In this document: positions 11,042 through 23,269 of the stretch, in pieces
Layout: the number at the start of each line of letters is the position of its first letter
Position numbering within the stretch: position 1 is the first letter of the stretch
NCBI RefSeq assembly: GCF_042100115.1
Contig: NC_091279.1
Location: 620,001 to 684,000 of the forward strand
Reading direction: 5' to 3'
Length of the DNA stretch: 64,000 bases
Origin: Alternaria dauci
Taxonomy: Eukaryota > Ascomycota > Dothideomycetes > Pleosporales > Pleosporaceae
Program-made: the position numbers and the translations under genes
The notes under the pieces: model-generated
The model's input: the letters and a program-made list of their open reading frames with translations, nothing else
Databases searched by the model: none
What the model was told of the DNA's origin: nothing

Positions 11042-11984
11042 CTAACGCGATCTTCTCGGGGAGTATTGTTGCTGTCCTGGGTACCGTGGTGGTTGTTGCT
11101 CCATCTCATGCATATGACGCTCTTCTCGGCCACGCGTGCGGTCCTCAGAGCGACGCGAGGAGTGATGGCGTCCCTGTTGTGAAGATCGTGATGCGTTCTG
11201 GTTGTTCCAAGGGGACTCGCCGTGGGATCGGGTCTGGCTGGGTTGCGCACGTCGTTGCTCGGAGTGAAAGTATGCTCGTTCGGCGGCTTGGACAGGCGCT
11301 TCCTTCGGTTGTGTGACTCCGGTCTGGAGCGATTCCTCGTCGTCGAATGGGGAGCGACGGGGAGAATGAGGTCCCATCGACTTTGGCCTGCCTGCTTGTT
11401 TCCACTCGCGGAACTCTCTGATGCTGATACCGGAGCAGACAATTTCCGTGTTACTATGTCGTGTTAGTCGCTACGACCATTGAAAGGTGCTGCCCAACTT
11501 ACACGACAATGACGGCGAGCACCATCACTACCCAGCTCAGACCACATGACACCCCTACGCAAGATTTCATGTTGGCCTGGAACGTTAAGCCGGCAACTGC
11601 ACTCCAGAACAAGACCTCGAGGCAAGCGATGATGGCGTGCGCCTTGTAACTGTGCCAACGCTGGAAGTGAGAAACATGTTCCGAAAGTATCAGGTAGGCG
11701 AGCAGGATGAGGGATTTGGCACCCTAGACACCCACGTTAGTAACCAGATCTATAGGTAAACCAGTATGTGGGATATTCCAGTCATTCAATGACCAGAAAT
11801 TGGCAAAACAACGTACCATGCCCAACGCAATTGTGCTTGATCTTGAACGCGGTATATTCTTCATGAAGAGACGAGGGAGCGTAAGGCCGACAGCGGTAGT
11901 GACGAGTACGACTTGAGCAATGTGGATTTGGAGCTTGTAGCGGCTGCTGAAGAGGGGCAAATCGAGGATTTTTGAAATTCCCAT
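11042..11984 (-). CDS. Fungus-specific four-helix membrane protein
   Basis: Exons on the minus strand: 11984-11817, 11723-11503, 11453-11042. Phases fit and give 266 aa. The donors GTACGT and GTAAGT and the acceptors are clear. The first about 140 residues form four predicted membrane helices, around IAQVVLVTTAVGLTLP, SLILLAYLILSEHV, AIIACLEVLFWSAVAGL and LSWVVMVLAVIV. Two cysteines lie in the last loop (CVGVSC). The remaining about 125 residues are basic and low in hydrophobicity (Arg, Ser, Gln, Pro), so probably a cytosolic disordered tail. The N-terminal half is of a type widespread in filamentous ascomycetes without assigned function. The odd feature is the long Arg-rich tail. Confidence 0.8.
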
Positions 11985-12642
11985 CTTGTATATGGACGCG
12001 AGTGGTAACTTTGGGATCTGTCAATCGTTTGTGGAGATGGTATCGTATGTCGGTCCTAAGTGTGGCTGATTGGAGTCGAGTTGGAGACTTGATCTTCGAT
12101 GCTGTGTGACGGTGGAGAAGGATACATTGTGAATATAATATACATTTTTTTCTATACGCTTCTTACATGCATCACCGCGTAAGTCTGCTTGCTCCGCCGT
12201 CTCGAACGCGTTGTTACAGTTCTTCTCCGCGTGTCGAGTGCGAGTACGGCAAAGTACGAGTGCGAGTGCGAACACGGAACGTGATAGGCGCGGGTTTTGC
12301 CAAGCTGTTACGGGACATGCCGTCTTTCAGCCCTACAAGTCTTGACCCTGTTTGACAATCATTCAAGGTTAGACTTGCGAGTAATTGAGCTCAGAGCGGC
12401 GGATAAAAGACTAAGCCTTTTCTCTTGTCTGCGCTCGAGCCCTCATGAACCCAATCGCTGGAACTTTGCCGGATTTCCCGGTAGCGGAAGAGTAAGCACT
12501 GGTTTGAAATACAATTATTTGAAGCCAATCGTCAAACACGATCAGCATGTATCAATGCCCAGTCGCATGCTCAGCTCGCACTCGCTCTCAGGTATGAAGG
12601 GGCTTATTCTTCAAGTTTGTTTCTTCAAGATATTTGTAGTGG
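11985..12642. other. Intergenic
   Basis: Promoter side of the membrane-protein gene and 3' flank of the Zn2Cys6 gene. It contains a short GAGTGCGAG/GTACGAGTGCGAGTGCGA direct-repeat patch around 12235-12272. No gene was recognised. Confidence 0.4.
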
Positions 12643-14956
12643 TCAATTCGGCCTTGTTGGCTGTGGTCCATGTACATGAGGGTTTCCAGCCATATTCGGA
12701 ACGCCTTCGGGGCCAACCATAGTCCCAATGTCCGCCCAGTTCCACTCGTGGATATTGTTAATTGTAAAGTCCATGAACTGCATTTGCGTCGTCCTGTCGA
12801 AGCGGGCGTTGGGGTGCATGGTAGGGCCCATGTAGGCCTGGTCGGTGTATATGCGGCCTGGCATAGGATCCGCGTACATGTAGGTGCCTACACCGGACGG
12901 CGATTGGTGGTACATGTGCGGTACAGCATCCGGCTGCGATAACTGCTGCGGTGGAAGGGAACTCTGCGGCCCGGCATCGTGGGTCTCGAGTTCCGGCTCC
13001 GCAAATCTGACAGGCGAAGCTAAAGAGTCAGCCATGGAATGTAGTTCTGGAACCAAGGATGCGAATTTCTCAAGGGTTCCAGGCATGAAAGGATTTCGCC
13101 TATGCCGCTGTGCCAAATCTGCGAGCTGAGATAACAGGATGCGGGATTCTGACATGTCTGTGCCTCCGAGCTTATTCAGGCACAAAAGATCGAGGACTAG
13201 CACTGAGCTTGATGCGAGCGTGTACCATACGTCACAAGAGTAGACGGCATCGAATTTACCAAAAGATTCAAGTTTCAGTATTGCCTTGGCTAGCGATCTG
13301 CCAGACTCGGAGCAGGCCTCCGCCATAGCCGTGAGAGCAGAGTTTGTGGTGTCGTGGCCGCTCTTGGCCAGACTGGAGGCGCGTGCAAGCAGAGCTGAGC
13401 GACACAATACGATGATGGTATAGTGATATACAGAGTGTACCATCAACAGCGGCCGTTGCAAAGCAGGAGGCGAAGCGTCTATGGCTTCGTAATGGAGATG
13501 CCGGGGTAGCGTCTCCTTCCATCGAACCAGGTCGCGTAGCACGCCCGCGGCGGGCGACAAGGGGCCAACATAGGATTCGTCGTTGGCATTGGACTTGACC
13601 GTCTTGGGTGCGCGACACGTCGACCCAAGTAGCATGAACAAGCGGTTCGAGCATGCGAACAGGTCAGGGGGTCCGCCAATGATCTTTTCGTTAGGACTGC
13701 TGATCTTTGCGCCCGGATTCTCGATGGCACTCGGACGGTCATAGGAGGATACCTGCATCGTCTCAAAGGCATATAATGTCCACCACAGAATCTTGCGCAC
13801 CTCCCTAGCCAGCGGTGTTTGGCCAGCGTTGACTTTGTCCTGGTTCAGTCCAATTGCATATGCGATGCGTACAGCGGTGCCCGTCAGATTCCAGCAAGCA
13901 TCCCGGTGGTTTGTGTTGTGGAGATGCAAAGCGGCCAATAGCAGGGCTTGTATGGCTGTGATGCTGGAAGTGAAGATGACGACGGGGAGAAGTGTTTGTG
14001 TTCTTTGCCACCATAGGCGCTCCTGGTCTTCCGGGAAGGGAATGCGCGCAACGCGTCGAGCGAGCAACAGCACGCACGTGAAGCTGCACAGCCAGGCAGG
14101 ATCGGCGTTCCTGGGGTTGGCCAACCATGCCTCGTAGGCCTCGCGAAACGACGGCTCGTGCAAGACTGGGAAGTCGGAGTGTATGTGTTCGAAGAAGGCG
14201 CGTATCAGCACTTCGAGATTTGGCCTGTCGCTGGGGTTCAAGTGTCGGCCCTGGACGGCAACAGAGCCGTGGACAGCAGTGGGTGCTGGGGCCGGATTCG
14301 ACGGATTGCGCTGGTCGTCGCTTCCTGTTGGCGACGATGCCTGGGCCGCATTCTTGCCAAAGCTACAACGTGTTGGTCAGTATGCACCTTGGGTAGAGTT
14401 GATGCCGGGCCGGTACTACTGACAGGACAAACTCGCGCAGAGCGCCTCTTCCGACCAGCGTACGCAGCTTGATGTGGAACGAGAGCGAGCTGCCGGGGCC
14501 GATGAACTGCACCTGCCCCTGCTGGTCGGGGAGCAGCGACACGGCGTCGTCGCCCTCGCCCTCGCCGCTGTCGTCTTGGTCGGCGTGCGTGTCGTTGGCA
14601 GCCGAGTCTGGCAGCGGAATGCCGTGCGACGTAGCCAGCTGTCGCAACGCCTCGGTGCTCGAGACGTCGGCCTCTGGAAGCAGGCCCTTGACGAGGGCCT
14701 CGAGCAGGGCCAGACGGGTGCCCAGGCCCTCGACGCTCCCATACAGTCTCTTCTTGCGCGGCTGCGTCGTCAGGCACTCGATGTTGTGCACGATGCAGTA
14801 GCGGCAGGCGTCGTGGCCAGGCTCCTTGCGGCACTTTTGCTTGCGCGACTTGCACTTGTCGCAGCTCGTTTCGGTGCGCTTGCGCTTATCCAGCGGCACT
14901 CGGCGCGAGTTGTTCGCATGGCTGCTGCTCGCGGGTGCGGGAGTGGAGGCGGACAT
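12643..14956 (-). CDS. Zn2Cys6 transcription factor with fungal_trans domain
   Basis: Exons 14956-14424 and 14362-12643 (62-nt intron) encode about 750 aa. The N-terminus carries the binuclear zinc cluster CDKCKSRKQKC...CRYC..HNIEC (from residue 32), preceded by a basic DKRKR segment. After a linker with an acidic stretch (DDSGEGEGDD), the second exon holds the fungal-specific regulatory domain (HSDFPVLHEPSF, NPRNADPAWLC, AVRIAYAIGLNQD, LWWTLYAFE). The C-terminal 130 residues are rich in Pro, Gln, Met and Tyr, like an activation region. The family binds CGG triplets in DNA and senses nutrients or metabolites. The target pathway cannot be told. The nearest neighbours (membrane protein, gene-poor stretch) give no hint. 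Confidence 0.92.
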
Positions 14957-17900
14957 GGGCGTGGGCGGGTGGGTGCGGCGGAGGTTCAGGGCGCACGAAG
15001 AAGAAGCATGGCGTGCACGTCTCGAGAGCGCGGCGAAGACATTGGAACGCTCTTTGTGCCGGCGGGTGATGGGACTGCGATTGCGCCCAAACTACTTTGC
15101 CATGGTGGGCATGCAGGGCTCGCTGCGCTACTGTCGTTATGTCCGCTCCTTCGGTAATTGAGGCTGCCGTCTCCTCCCTGGTGGGCCCAAGCGCGGCGAA
15201 CGGCCAAGGGTCAATCACCATCGCAAACCCACAACACCATCTGCCCCTCGCTCCGTGCCCAATGCCACATCGCCGCCACTCTTGCTCTTCTCCCTCGTCT
15301 CCCTCGTTGCCATCTGTCGCGACATGTCCATCGAGCGGAACCACGTCGAGCGCACCTTGGCAGCCGCGGCGGGCTATCGGTCCTGCCCAGGCCGCCCCCT
15401 CTCCTGCGACTGTGCGACGAGACGCTTGATGCGGCTGACAGACAGACAGCAGCCAACGATTGCGACTAAACATTTCTCGGCAAGACTAGGGTACCGTTTG
15501 GCTGAGCAGCCAGATATAGTCCCATGCATGACTCGATAGCACACTCTGACGCCACCATCCGACATCTCACTGAATCGATTTAGCACATGCTCGGTGTTCC
15601 AGCCAGTCGAGGGACCCACACAGTATCCATCCAGAGATGACTAAGACAGTAGTCTTTTGTCCAAATCCCATCTTCAGCTGTCATAGCGCCCACACCGGGA
15701 CCAGGAACGTCTCCACGTCGTTGAGAGCACTCGAAGCACCTATGGCCATGTTTAGTATATCGGGATCCACCCTTTGACCGCCATGTACTCGTTTTCCAAC
15801 CTATGCCAGCACCTAGAGACGTGAACTACAGGCCCAGCCGTGTAGATTAGCGCATCGGCGATCAGAGATTCAACGACAACCCAGGAACGACGCCACGAAG
15901 TCTCTTAGCGAAGATCCTCTTCAGCTCCAGCTATACGGCTATCTTGGCCACTCCACTGGTCGTCACATAACAGCCGGAAACGACGTCGCAAGTATATGTC
16001 GGTCGAGAAAAGGAGGGGCATCTCAGAAGGACATGTAGCGGACTGTTAGCTAACCCGTAAAGAATCACAACACTTATCTTGATAGGAGTTTCGCTCATCG
16101 TGATGTTGCAGGATCCCAGTCCTGCGGACTCATCTTATTTTAGACCAGTTGTGCGACACCATTGATACTGCACATGGACATCCCTCTCGTAGTCTACCAG
16201 ACTTTGGCGCAACACCTCATCAAACACCACATCGAGACGACTTAAACTCGACCCCAAAGCTCTTTCTACTAGTAGGACAATCGCTCACGACTATAACAAC
16301 GATGCGCCAACCATACAGCTCTCATGCTGCAGTATTCGCATATCGGTGCTTTCAGTTGCGAAGTGAAAGTGGCGCGTATCCAGGTCGGTTGTGGACTGGC
16401 TTTATATATTGTGTTTCATCCCTGCTTGGCAAGCGAGTGTGAACCGCGCTTCACTCGCGCATTGCCGCCATTACCGCAGATGTATGATGGAGTGCGCGCT
16501 AGTGACTTGTCAACGGATGCACACGCCCATAAAACAACTACGGATACCACAGAAACCTGTGTGACGACTTGCCTTACGGTATCTGGAGGGCATTCTGGCG
16601 ATAATGGCTACACTCAAGATTACAAAATTCATACGGTCAATTCAGCCTCGCAATCGAACATCCTCACTGAGCGCTGGCAACTGAGATCCGTCAATCGTCC
16701 ACGTCTAGGGAAGTCTTGGTAAAAGGCACGTCTGAAAGTCTTAGTGGCGTTTGAGGGATTGCCGCAATGGGAATGCAGACATGAGCACTGACTCAGATAA
16801 TCAGGATATTGGAATTTTCGGAGATCACGATAGGAACGATCATACCATTAGCGTAGCAGCAGGACTTTGAGCGTCAATACGATCTGCTTGTGGTTTTGTG
16901 CAGAGAAGGCACTGATCGTAGGCCAGGTAGGAGATCAACGTTGTAGACATGTACCTCGATATCTATCAGGTAAGCATTCGGTCGCTCGACGACATGAGCA
17001 TAGCGATCTCAGCATCTACAGGCACATTCAGCCACGTCTATATTGATTTCCTAGTATAAATTTCATGCGATTACTCCTGAATAATGCTGGCAAGATGATG
17101 CAAGAAGTCAACATTAGACAAGCCAGAGTTCGGAAAAGTTCGAGACCTACGAAGAATGAAACAAAACAGGAGGCGTTACAGCACGGCAAATTCAAAGGAT
17201 GTAGCGGATATGCTATGCAAAGACATTGGTGGCAACAACTTCCAAAGTTGAGACTACACGTCGTTTTCTCAACACCGTCGCGTACATGCATACTTCATGC
17301 ATGTCCCTTCGCGGACGTACAGTTTGTACAACCACCCATCCACACCCTTGTCAAATGACGGATTCTCTGAACGGGTTTTCACAAACATTCTCGATCAACT
17401 GTGAACGTTGTTGGAGAATGAAAACAATTCTGAATAGCCACGATTCGCTACATAAACCCAATAATTGTTGACAAACTTCGACCCAGCCGGTGCCGTTATC
17501 CTGCTCAGCTCGATCATTCAAACACTCCACTTTCAATATCTCGAATGCCGCCTTCCAGCTTGATACGTTCGAATCACCCTCGTCCCAACTTTCAAACGTA
17601 AACAAGTTGTCGACGTCGGGAGTAACGGCTAAGCACACGAACCCGCTGCACGCCCTCAAACCAGCCAGCCAGGACCAACCCTTTACTTGCGATTCCTCTG
17701 AGTTTCGGGTCCTCGCCAACCCTTCTGCATCAGCCAACCACGAGAGTGTAGAGTCGCTCACCAAGTCGAAGGTCACCCATGCCACCTTGACATGGAGTAG
17801 GCGCTTGCGAGAAGCCCTGTGCAAGGACAACGGAATACCGTCTTCTCCAGCTCGTGGTACTTCCTCTCTTGTAGTCTTCTGGCACAACTCCCGGAACACC

Positions 17901-18599
17901 ATCGACCCAAAGCCAAAGAACCATATATATATTCATATATGTGTTCACATGGCTCGGAGTCGCTATCGTAGTCTTCTGGGAGGCCTCGAACATTGCTACG
18001 AGATCTGGTATAGCGATTGGATCTGATGTGACGATTGGATTTGATGTGGCGATTGGCTGCTTCGAGGATGCGGCTGTTCGTCTTGGCCTACTACTGCCAG
18101 CGTGCTCGCGGTGAGCTTTGGCCGCTTTGGCCTGTTCTAGTCGGGCCTGCTGTATCGTCACGATCATTGGGTTCCTCAATCAACCCCAATGGCAACAGGT
18201 TTCTACATTTCTGCAGGAGTGTCCCATGATGATAAGGCCCCCGAGATCTACGGCAGATTGTTGCAAGACGATATTGTTGTCCCATGGCTGCTTGAATAGC
18301 TCTATATTTTTTTTTGCTGTGTTTTCGTGTCGGCTCACAACATTTCTTACACTGCGGCGGTGAATCCTGACACGATGGGTTCCGTCATAGTTGTTACGAT
18401 GGACCCAGATTTCTCCTACTGTAACATACAGCGAACAACCTCATAAAGAAATTTTCTCACGATGGAAAAGCATATTTGCCTTCAGCATGGACAGGAACAA
18501 TTGAGCCAGCATTGTGTGCTCGACAATCGACATTGACTTTTACTCCGCCAGAGACGAATTCTTTTCTTTTCTTTCCATACAGCAGTTACTGTACTAGAA
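14957..18599. other. Long gene-poor region
   Basis: 3.6 kb. The first 500 bases are GC-rich and are probably the promoter and leader of the Zn2Cys6 gene. From 17351 to 18179 there are overlapping ORFs on both strands (minus 17351-17902 and 17730-18179, plus 17490-18026). None carries a recognisable domain and they cannot all be real. A TA microsatellite lies near 17920-17940. An imperfect tandem repeat of GATGTGACGATTGGAT type lies near 18018-18058. No transposase or terminal repeats were recognised. Confidence 0.4.
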
Positions 18600-19855
18600 C
18601 TACAACTGGGTCGGGTAGTCTAGTGTCTCAATCTTTTCCGGGTAGACAAGCCCGCCCTGCTTCCTCACCTCATCCATTACCTCCATAATCAACACACTCT
18701 CATCAAGGCCGAGGTACTTGCCTTCTTTCCTGCCATTGATAATCGCATCTGCAGCCTCATCTGCTTCCCAGAACATGCCCTGGCCCTCGCCTTCTGATTG
18801 CAGTGAGCCACCGAAACCATTGTACCAACCACTTCCCTTACCTGGGCCTGGGATGGGAAATTCTTTCGACTCCACCTTGCCCTCTGAGTCGATGATCTTC
18901 ACAGAGAGGGGGCGGAAAGAATGTCCATAGACTTGAATCTCACCCTTGGGTCCTTGGATGCGGACGAAAGGAAGGTCCTGGTTTCCTCCTGGGGCTGTCG
19001 CGACGCGGAGCGAGGTTGTAGCTACGGCATGGACTTCACCGCCTTGGTCTTTTGAACGCGGGAACTGCAGGATCATGGTGCTGTGCTCGTCGGCCTTGCC
19101 GGTAGGCTCGTAGGTCTTGACGAAAGCTTGTAGCTTGGGTGGCTGGCGCGAGTTCTCGGGTTGAGTGTGGTAGATGGTCTGGAAGACCCAGGTAAGAGCG
19201 TAGATACCAAGGTCGAGCAGGGCGCCACCCGCCAGGTCAGGGTTCACCATGCGGTTCTTGCCGTCCGGGAAGTTGTTCTCAGGGTCGAGCGCCATGCTGT
19301 TGTCGGAGATGACGCGTGTAATGGGTCCGATGCGACCGGACGTGATTTGCTCGCGGACGTAGATGGAGAGTGGGAAGTAGCGCGTCCATACAGCCTCCAT
19401 CAGGAAGAGGTTCTTGGACCTTGCGACCTCAGCCAGCTTGCGCGCCTGGGCGGCATTGACGGTGAAAGCCTTCTCGCACAGCACGTTCTTGCCAGCCTCC
19501 AAGCAAAGCATGGCATTCTGGTAGTGGTGCGAGTGCGGTGTAGCAATGTATACGATATCGATGTCTGGGTTCTTTACGAGCTCCTCGTAGGAGCCATATG
19601 CCTTTGCGTCCGAGGGCGCGCCCACCTCCTTCAAGAAGTCTTTCGCGCGCGATTCGGAGGACGACGAGGCGGCAGCGACGACCGTGTGCTTGAGGTGCTT
19701 GACGCCACGTGTGGCAGGGTCACAAAGCAGATCCTTGGTACTGTGTCCATGTTAGTAAACAGCTACAGTGGGGGCGCAGCGCGGGGTAGGTACAAGGTGA
19801 CGGCGATGCCTCCCGTAGCGAGGATACCCCAGCGGACTGTCTTTGGCGATGACAT
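18600..19855 (-). CDS. Gfo/Idh/MocA-family NAD(P)-dependent dehydrogenase (dihydrodiol / D-xylose dehydrogenase type)
   Basis: Exons 19855-19794 and 19740-18600 encode about 400 aa, the usual family length. The first 20 residues hold the Rossmann GxGxxA-like start WGILATGGIA. The second exon continues with CDPATRGVKHLKHTVVAAASSSS, YIATPHSHHY, and the CEKAF variant of the catalytic EKP motif, whose lysine is kept. The C-terminal domain has GGALLDLGIYAL. Fungal relatives are annotated as trans-1,2-dihydrobenzene-1,2-diol dehydrogenase or NADP-D-xylose dehydrogenase, acting on sugars in the cytosol. The exact substrate cannot be inferred. No signal peptide is seen. Confidence 0.9.
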
Positions 19856-20464
19856 GGTGTAGATGGACGATTCGTTAGTCTTCCAGTAAATCCAAGGTGA
19901 TATTGTGAATTCAGCAAAGGGGAGCGTCGAGCGGCGTCAAGAGGTTGACCTTAGTAGCTGCAGAGCTCCAACGTCATGACACCCACTCAGCTTCGGGCAA
20001 AGTGCCGCAGCTCAACCCCACTCTTGCCCCTCCATTGTGTTGCCGGTGCCTAAAGGAGCAGACGGCCCGCATCGCGAAGCGTGGCCGATCTGACGTGTAA
20101 TTGCCATGTAGAGGAAGTTTATGAGCAAGGAGTCGTCGTTCAGGGGTTGGGATGAAAGCCTATCTCCGAAAGTCGACGCCAAGCCTCCTAACCTCTACTT
20201 TCATCGTGCTCACGCCTATCCAACTCCACGTAACGTCGATGATCAAAAATGCATGGCTACTCAAGACTCATTGCAGATGCACCCAAAGGCATCTCAGAAA
20301 AAGCTCGTAACGATGAGTAATTGGGTGACTTTCGGCCTACCCAGGTAGAACGAATTGGGAGCGCTGCACAGGTGGTGAGTGTCACGGAGCATATAGAGCC
20401 AGCGTCACGCGAGATCGAGCATTGAATGTCCTCGCATTATCTGGAGGACTATGCGATACAACCG
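19856..20464. other. Intergenic
   Basis: Promoter side of the dehydrogenase and 3' flank of the acyl-CoA synthetase. No supported gene. Confidence 0.4.
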
Positions 20465-22387
20465 CTATAGCTTCGCCCTGCTACCGCTCTGAACGCGTGC
20501 ATGGTATCTGTCTCTCATCTCCCGCCTCAACATCTTCCCCGAAGGAGTTCTAGGTATCTGAGAATGACGTTAGTGGATGTTGTTCATGGCCGTTCAAATA
20601 CTTACTGAATCAACAACCTCAACACCGCCAGTCAGCCACTTGTGCCGACTCAAGCGTTGTTCGACCCACTGATGTAGCTTCTTTACGACCGTATCCTCGC
20701 CCTGTTTCTGTCCTTCGGTCGTGAGTACGATCCATGCTCTGACAAGCAAGGACCCATCTCCACGACCATTATCGACACCAGCTACGCATGCATCGCGCAC
20801 GAGACCCTCCGGATGGTCCAGCAACGTATCCTCCACTTCTGTGGCAGCAACTTGCAGGCCTTTGACTTTGATCATCTCTTTCAGACGATCGAGGTAATGG
20901 AGACGGTCATACTTGTCGCGCATGACAAGATCTCCGGTGCGTAGCCAGCCTGGTTCGGAAAAGAGATCCGCTGTGGCTTTGGCCTCTCTGAAGTAGCCGG
21001 GAGTGACAACTGGTCCACGCACCCAGAGCTCGCCCTTCTCACCCTTGGGTACGTCTTTGAGTGTGTCAGAGTCCACAACACGAGCTTGCATACCTGGGAG
21101 CAGATATCCGATCGTGCCAGACAGCGCAGGCTCCAAGCCAAATATCCCATTCGCGCCCGAACTAGCGATACTGGCTGCTTCGCTCAGGCCATAGCCACTT
21201 GGTACTGGTATTTCCGCACCTTGCGGAAGCTTCTTGGCCAGCTGGTGTGCGACGTCTGGTGGCAGATATGCAGCACCGCTGGATGCGACGACCACGGAAC
21301 TTAGGTCGTATTTCTCAGTCAATGAGCTTTGGGCGAGCTGACGGACTAGAGGTGGGACGAGTGGAAGATGTGTAATCCTGTACTTCTGTATGCTCTTCAA
21401 AGCGAGCTCGAGGTCCCATTTTGGAACTATGACAGACGTCTGCTTGATCAAGTTGATGCGCAAAATCCATAGGATCATCCCGTACGAGTGGTACATTGGC
21501 ACAACACCGAGCACAGTGATGGGTGTCAATGGCTCGTCTCCTGCGAAGCGCGCAGCTTGTACAGCGGTATGGAGCGTTTGCATCCCAGAAGAGTAGCCGT
21601 TTCTATGCGTGATCATCATTGCTTTGGGTAGGCCAGAAGTCCCCGAGGATTGGAACAGATACGCCATACGGTTTCCACCAAGCAGCTTCCACTTTCGCTC
21701 TGGTAAGTTGAACCCTTCTCTTATAAGCGATTCAATAGTACGGTGTCCTGATACATTGTTCAGCCGAGAATCATCGCTTAGTACGATGACCTTCTTAGGA
21801 TCCAACTTGGGCTTGAGGGATAGATTGTCGCCGTCGCCAGATCCCAGCCTGAGCGCTTCATACAATACTGGGAGCAGCGTTTCATGACACATGATACTCG
21901 TAATTTGCATTTTCCTCAACACCCACCACAACTCGTAGGGCGTACTCGCTGGACTGATCCCGCCAAAGACCAGCTCTGCTCGAAAACATGCATGTGCTAT
22001 CATTGGGTAATGTAGGTGATTTCGTGAGAACAGAGCCAGAATTTCCCCGTCTTCTTTGTCATCTACTGGGCTCTTCTCCAGACCCAACGGATTTGGTCCA
22101 TCGTATCTGAAGACGCGCGCCAATGCACATGCCCGAGCATAGAAGCTGTGGAGTGTGACAACTTCTTCTGTAGCAGCGTTGATGAACAATGGGTAATCTT
22201 CGGGTAGTGTGTTGCCTGGCGGAAAGCAAAGCTCGTGGATGTTAAGATCGTCTGGCAAAGGCGGAAGTGGTCCATATGGCGACGAGAATATAGCTTGGTC
22301 GTGAGACAGATATTTATCTTTTCGGGGGTCAGGAGCATTGGGGCCAAGGAACCGAGACCAATGAGGTTTAAAGATAGCATGCGTCAT
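20465..22387 (-). CDS. AMP-dependent acyl-CoA synthetase / 4-coumarate-CoA ligase-like, probable peroxisomal
   Basis: Exons 22387-20606 and 20557-20465 (48-nt intron) encode 624 aa. ANL-superfamily motifs are clear: the phosphate-binding loop SSGTSGLPKA (247-256), YGLSEAAS, GWLRTGDL, and the hinge DRLKEMIKVKG. The small last exon supplies IPRTPSGKML, whose lysine (about 602) is the catalytic residue of adenylation, so a model ending at the first stop would be inactive. That exon also ends in AKL, a type 1 peroxisomal targeting signal. The enzyme activates a carboxylate to its CoA thioester through an acyl-AMP. The substrate may be a fatty or aromatic acid. It is divergent from the CorA-like gene at 23270 across an 882-bp promoter. 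Confidence 0.92.
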
Positions 22388-23269
22388 GTTGAGATCTGAG
22401 CGAGTTGAAGTTGCTAGACGTCAAAATATATTCATCAGATATTGAGACAAGGTACACATAGGCACCCTGTCAGTGTACCTTTGTGCAACATGGCCCTGGG
22501 GAGTTTGGACTCCCGAGGTATGCTGCACGCCCCGCGTTCTCCCAACACTCGATCCCGACGTCGTGCAGGCGAGTAAGCTCAGGAATTTCACGCGATAACT
22601 TTTGTGTAGGCGATATTACTACGGTGATTGGAATGGCGCCGTACGGACACCGATCAGTCGGTGCTATAGCAGAATTTCTACCGCGGATTCGGGTGGATGA
22701 AGCTATGACGTCACTTGTCAGCAGCTAGGGTGGCATCTTAACTCCTATATTCCAGCCCCAGCTGGAGACTTGTATCGCACAAGGCAGCAATATTTCGATC
22801 AATTTCTGGTCTGTCGCATAGTACAAGCACTTCTAAAGAGCCTCCAGGTGAGTTGGCATTCCGAGCGTGGCTTTGCTGCTGCTGGACGCCTGAATCTTAC
22901 GTCTAGACCAATTTGGGTCGAACTCGTTTCAGCTGATGGGCGCCGCAGTATTGAGCAACATGACATGCGCGATGTCTGTACCACTTGACACATCCTCAAT
23001 ACACATGACCCAGTGCGCAGGACTACCTAGGTTAGATTTTCCGGCGTCTCCTTAGATGTGGAGGTCTGCCTAGAGGCGCGCGGGTATACGTAGCTGGAAA
23101 CCTCGCGTATGCACCCCTGATGCAACCTCGAGGTTGTCACGCTTGAGTCTCAGCCTTCGCGACTGATTTTCAGCTCCCAACATCGTCTTGCAGCCTTGTC
23201 ACAGAGCTATAAACCCGTCGCATCGCCCTCTCTAGTCTTACGTACGCACAGTCAGCATTCAAAACGACC
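22388..23269. promoter_or_regulatory. Divergent promoter region
   Basis: 882 bp between the start codons of the acyl-CoA synthetase (-) and the CorA-like gene (+). It contains one TGACGTCA octamer (22706-22713), the consensus of CREB/ATF-type bZIP factors. About one such site is expected by chance in this window, so function is not claimed. No gene was seen. Confidence 0.5.

Noticed and set aside
14474..15157. 227-codon plus-strand ORF
   Set aside because: Antisense to the zinc-cluster exon of the Zn2Cys6 gene, in GC-rich sequence. Arg/Ala/Leu-rich without motifs.
17351..18179. Possible gene on either strand
   Set aside because: ORFs of similar length overlap on both strands, none has a domain, and no consistent splice model emerged.
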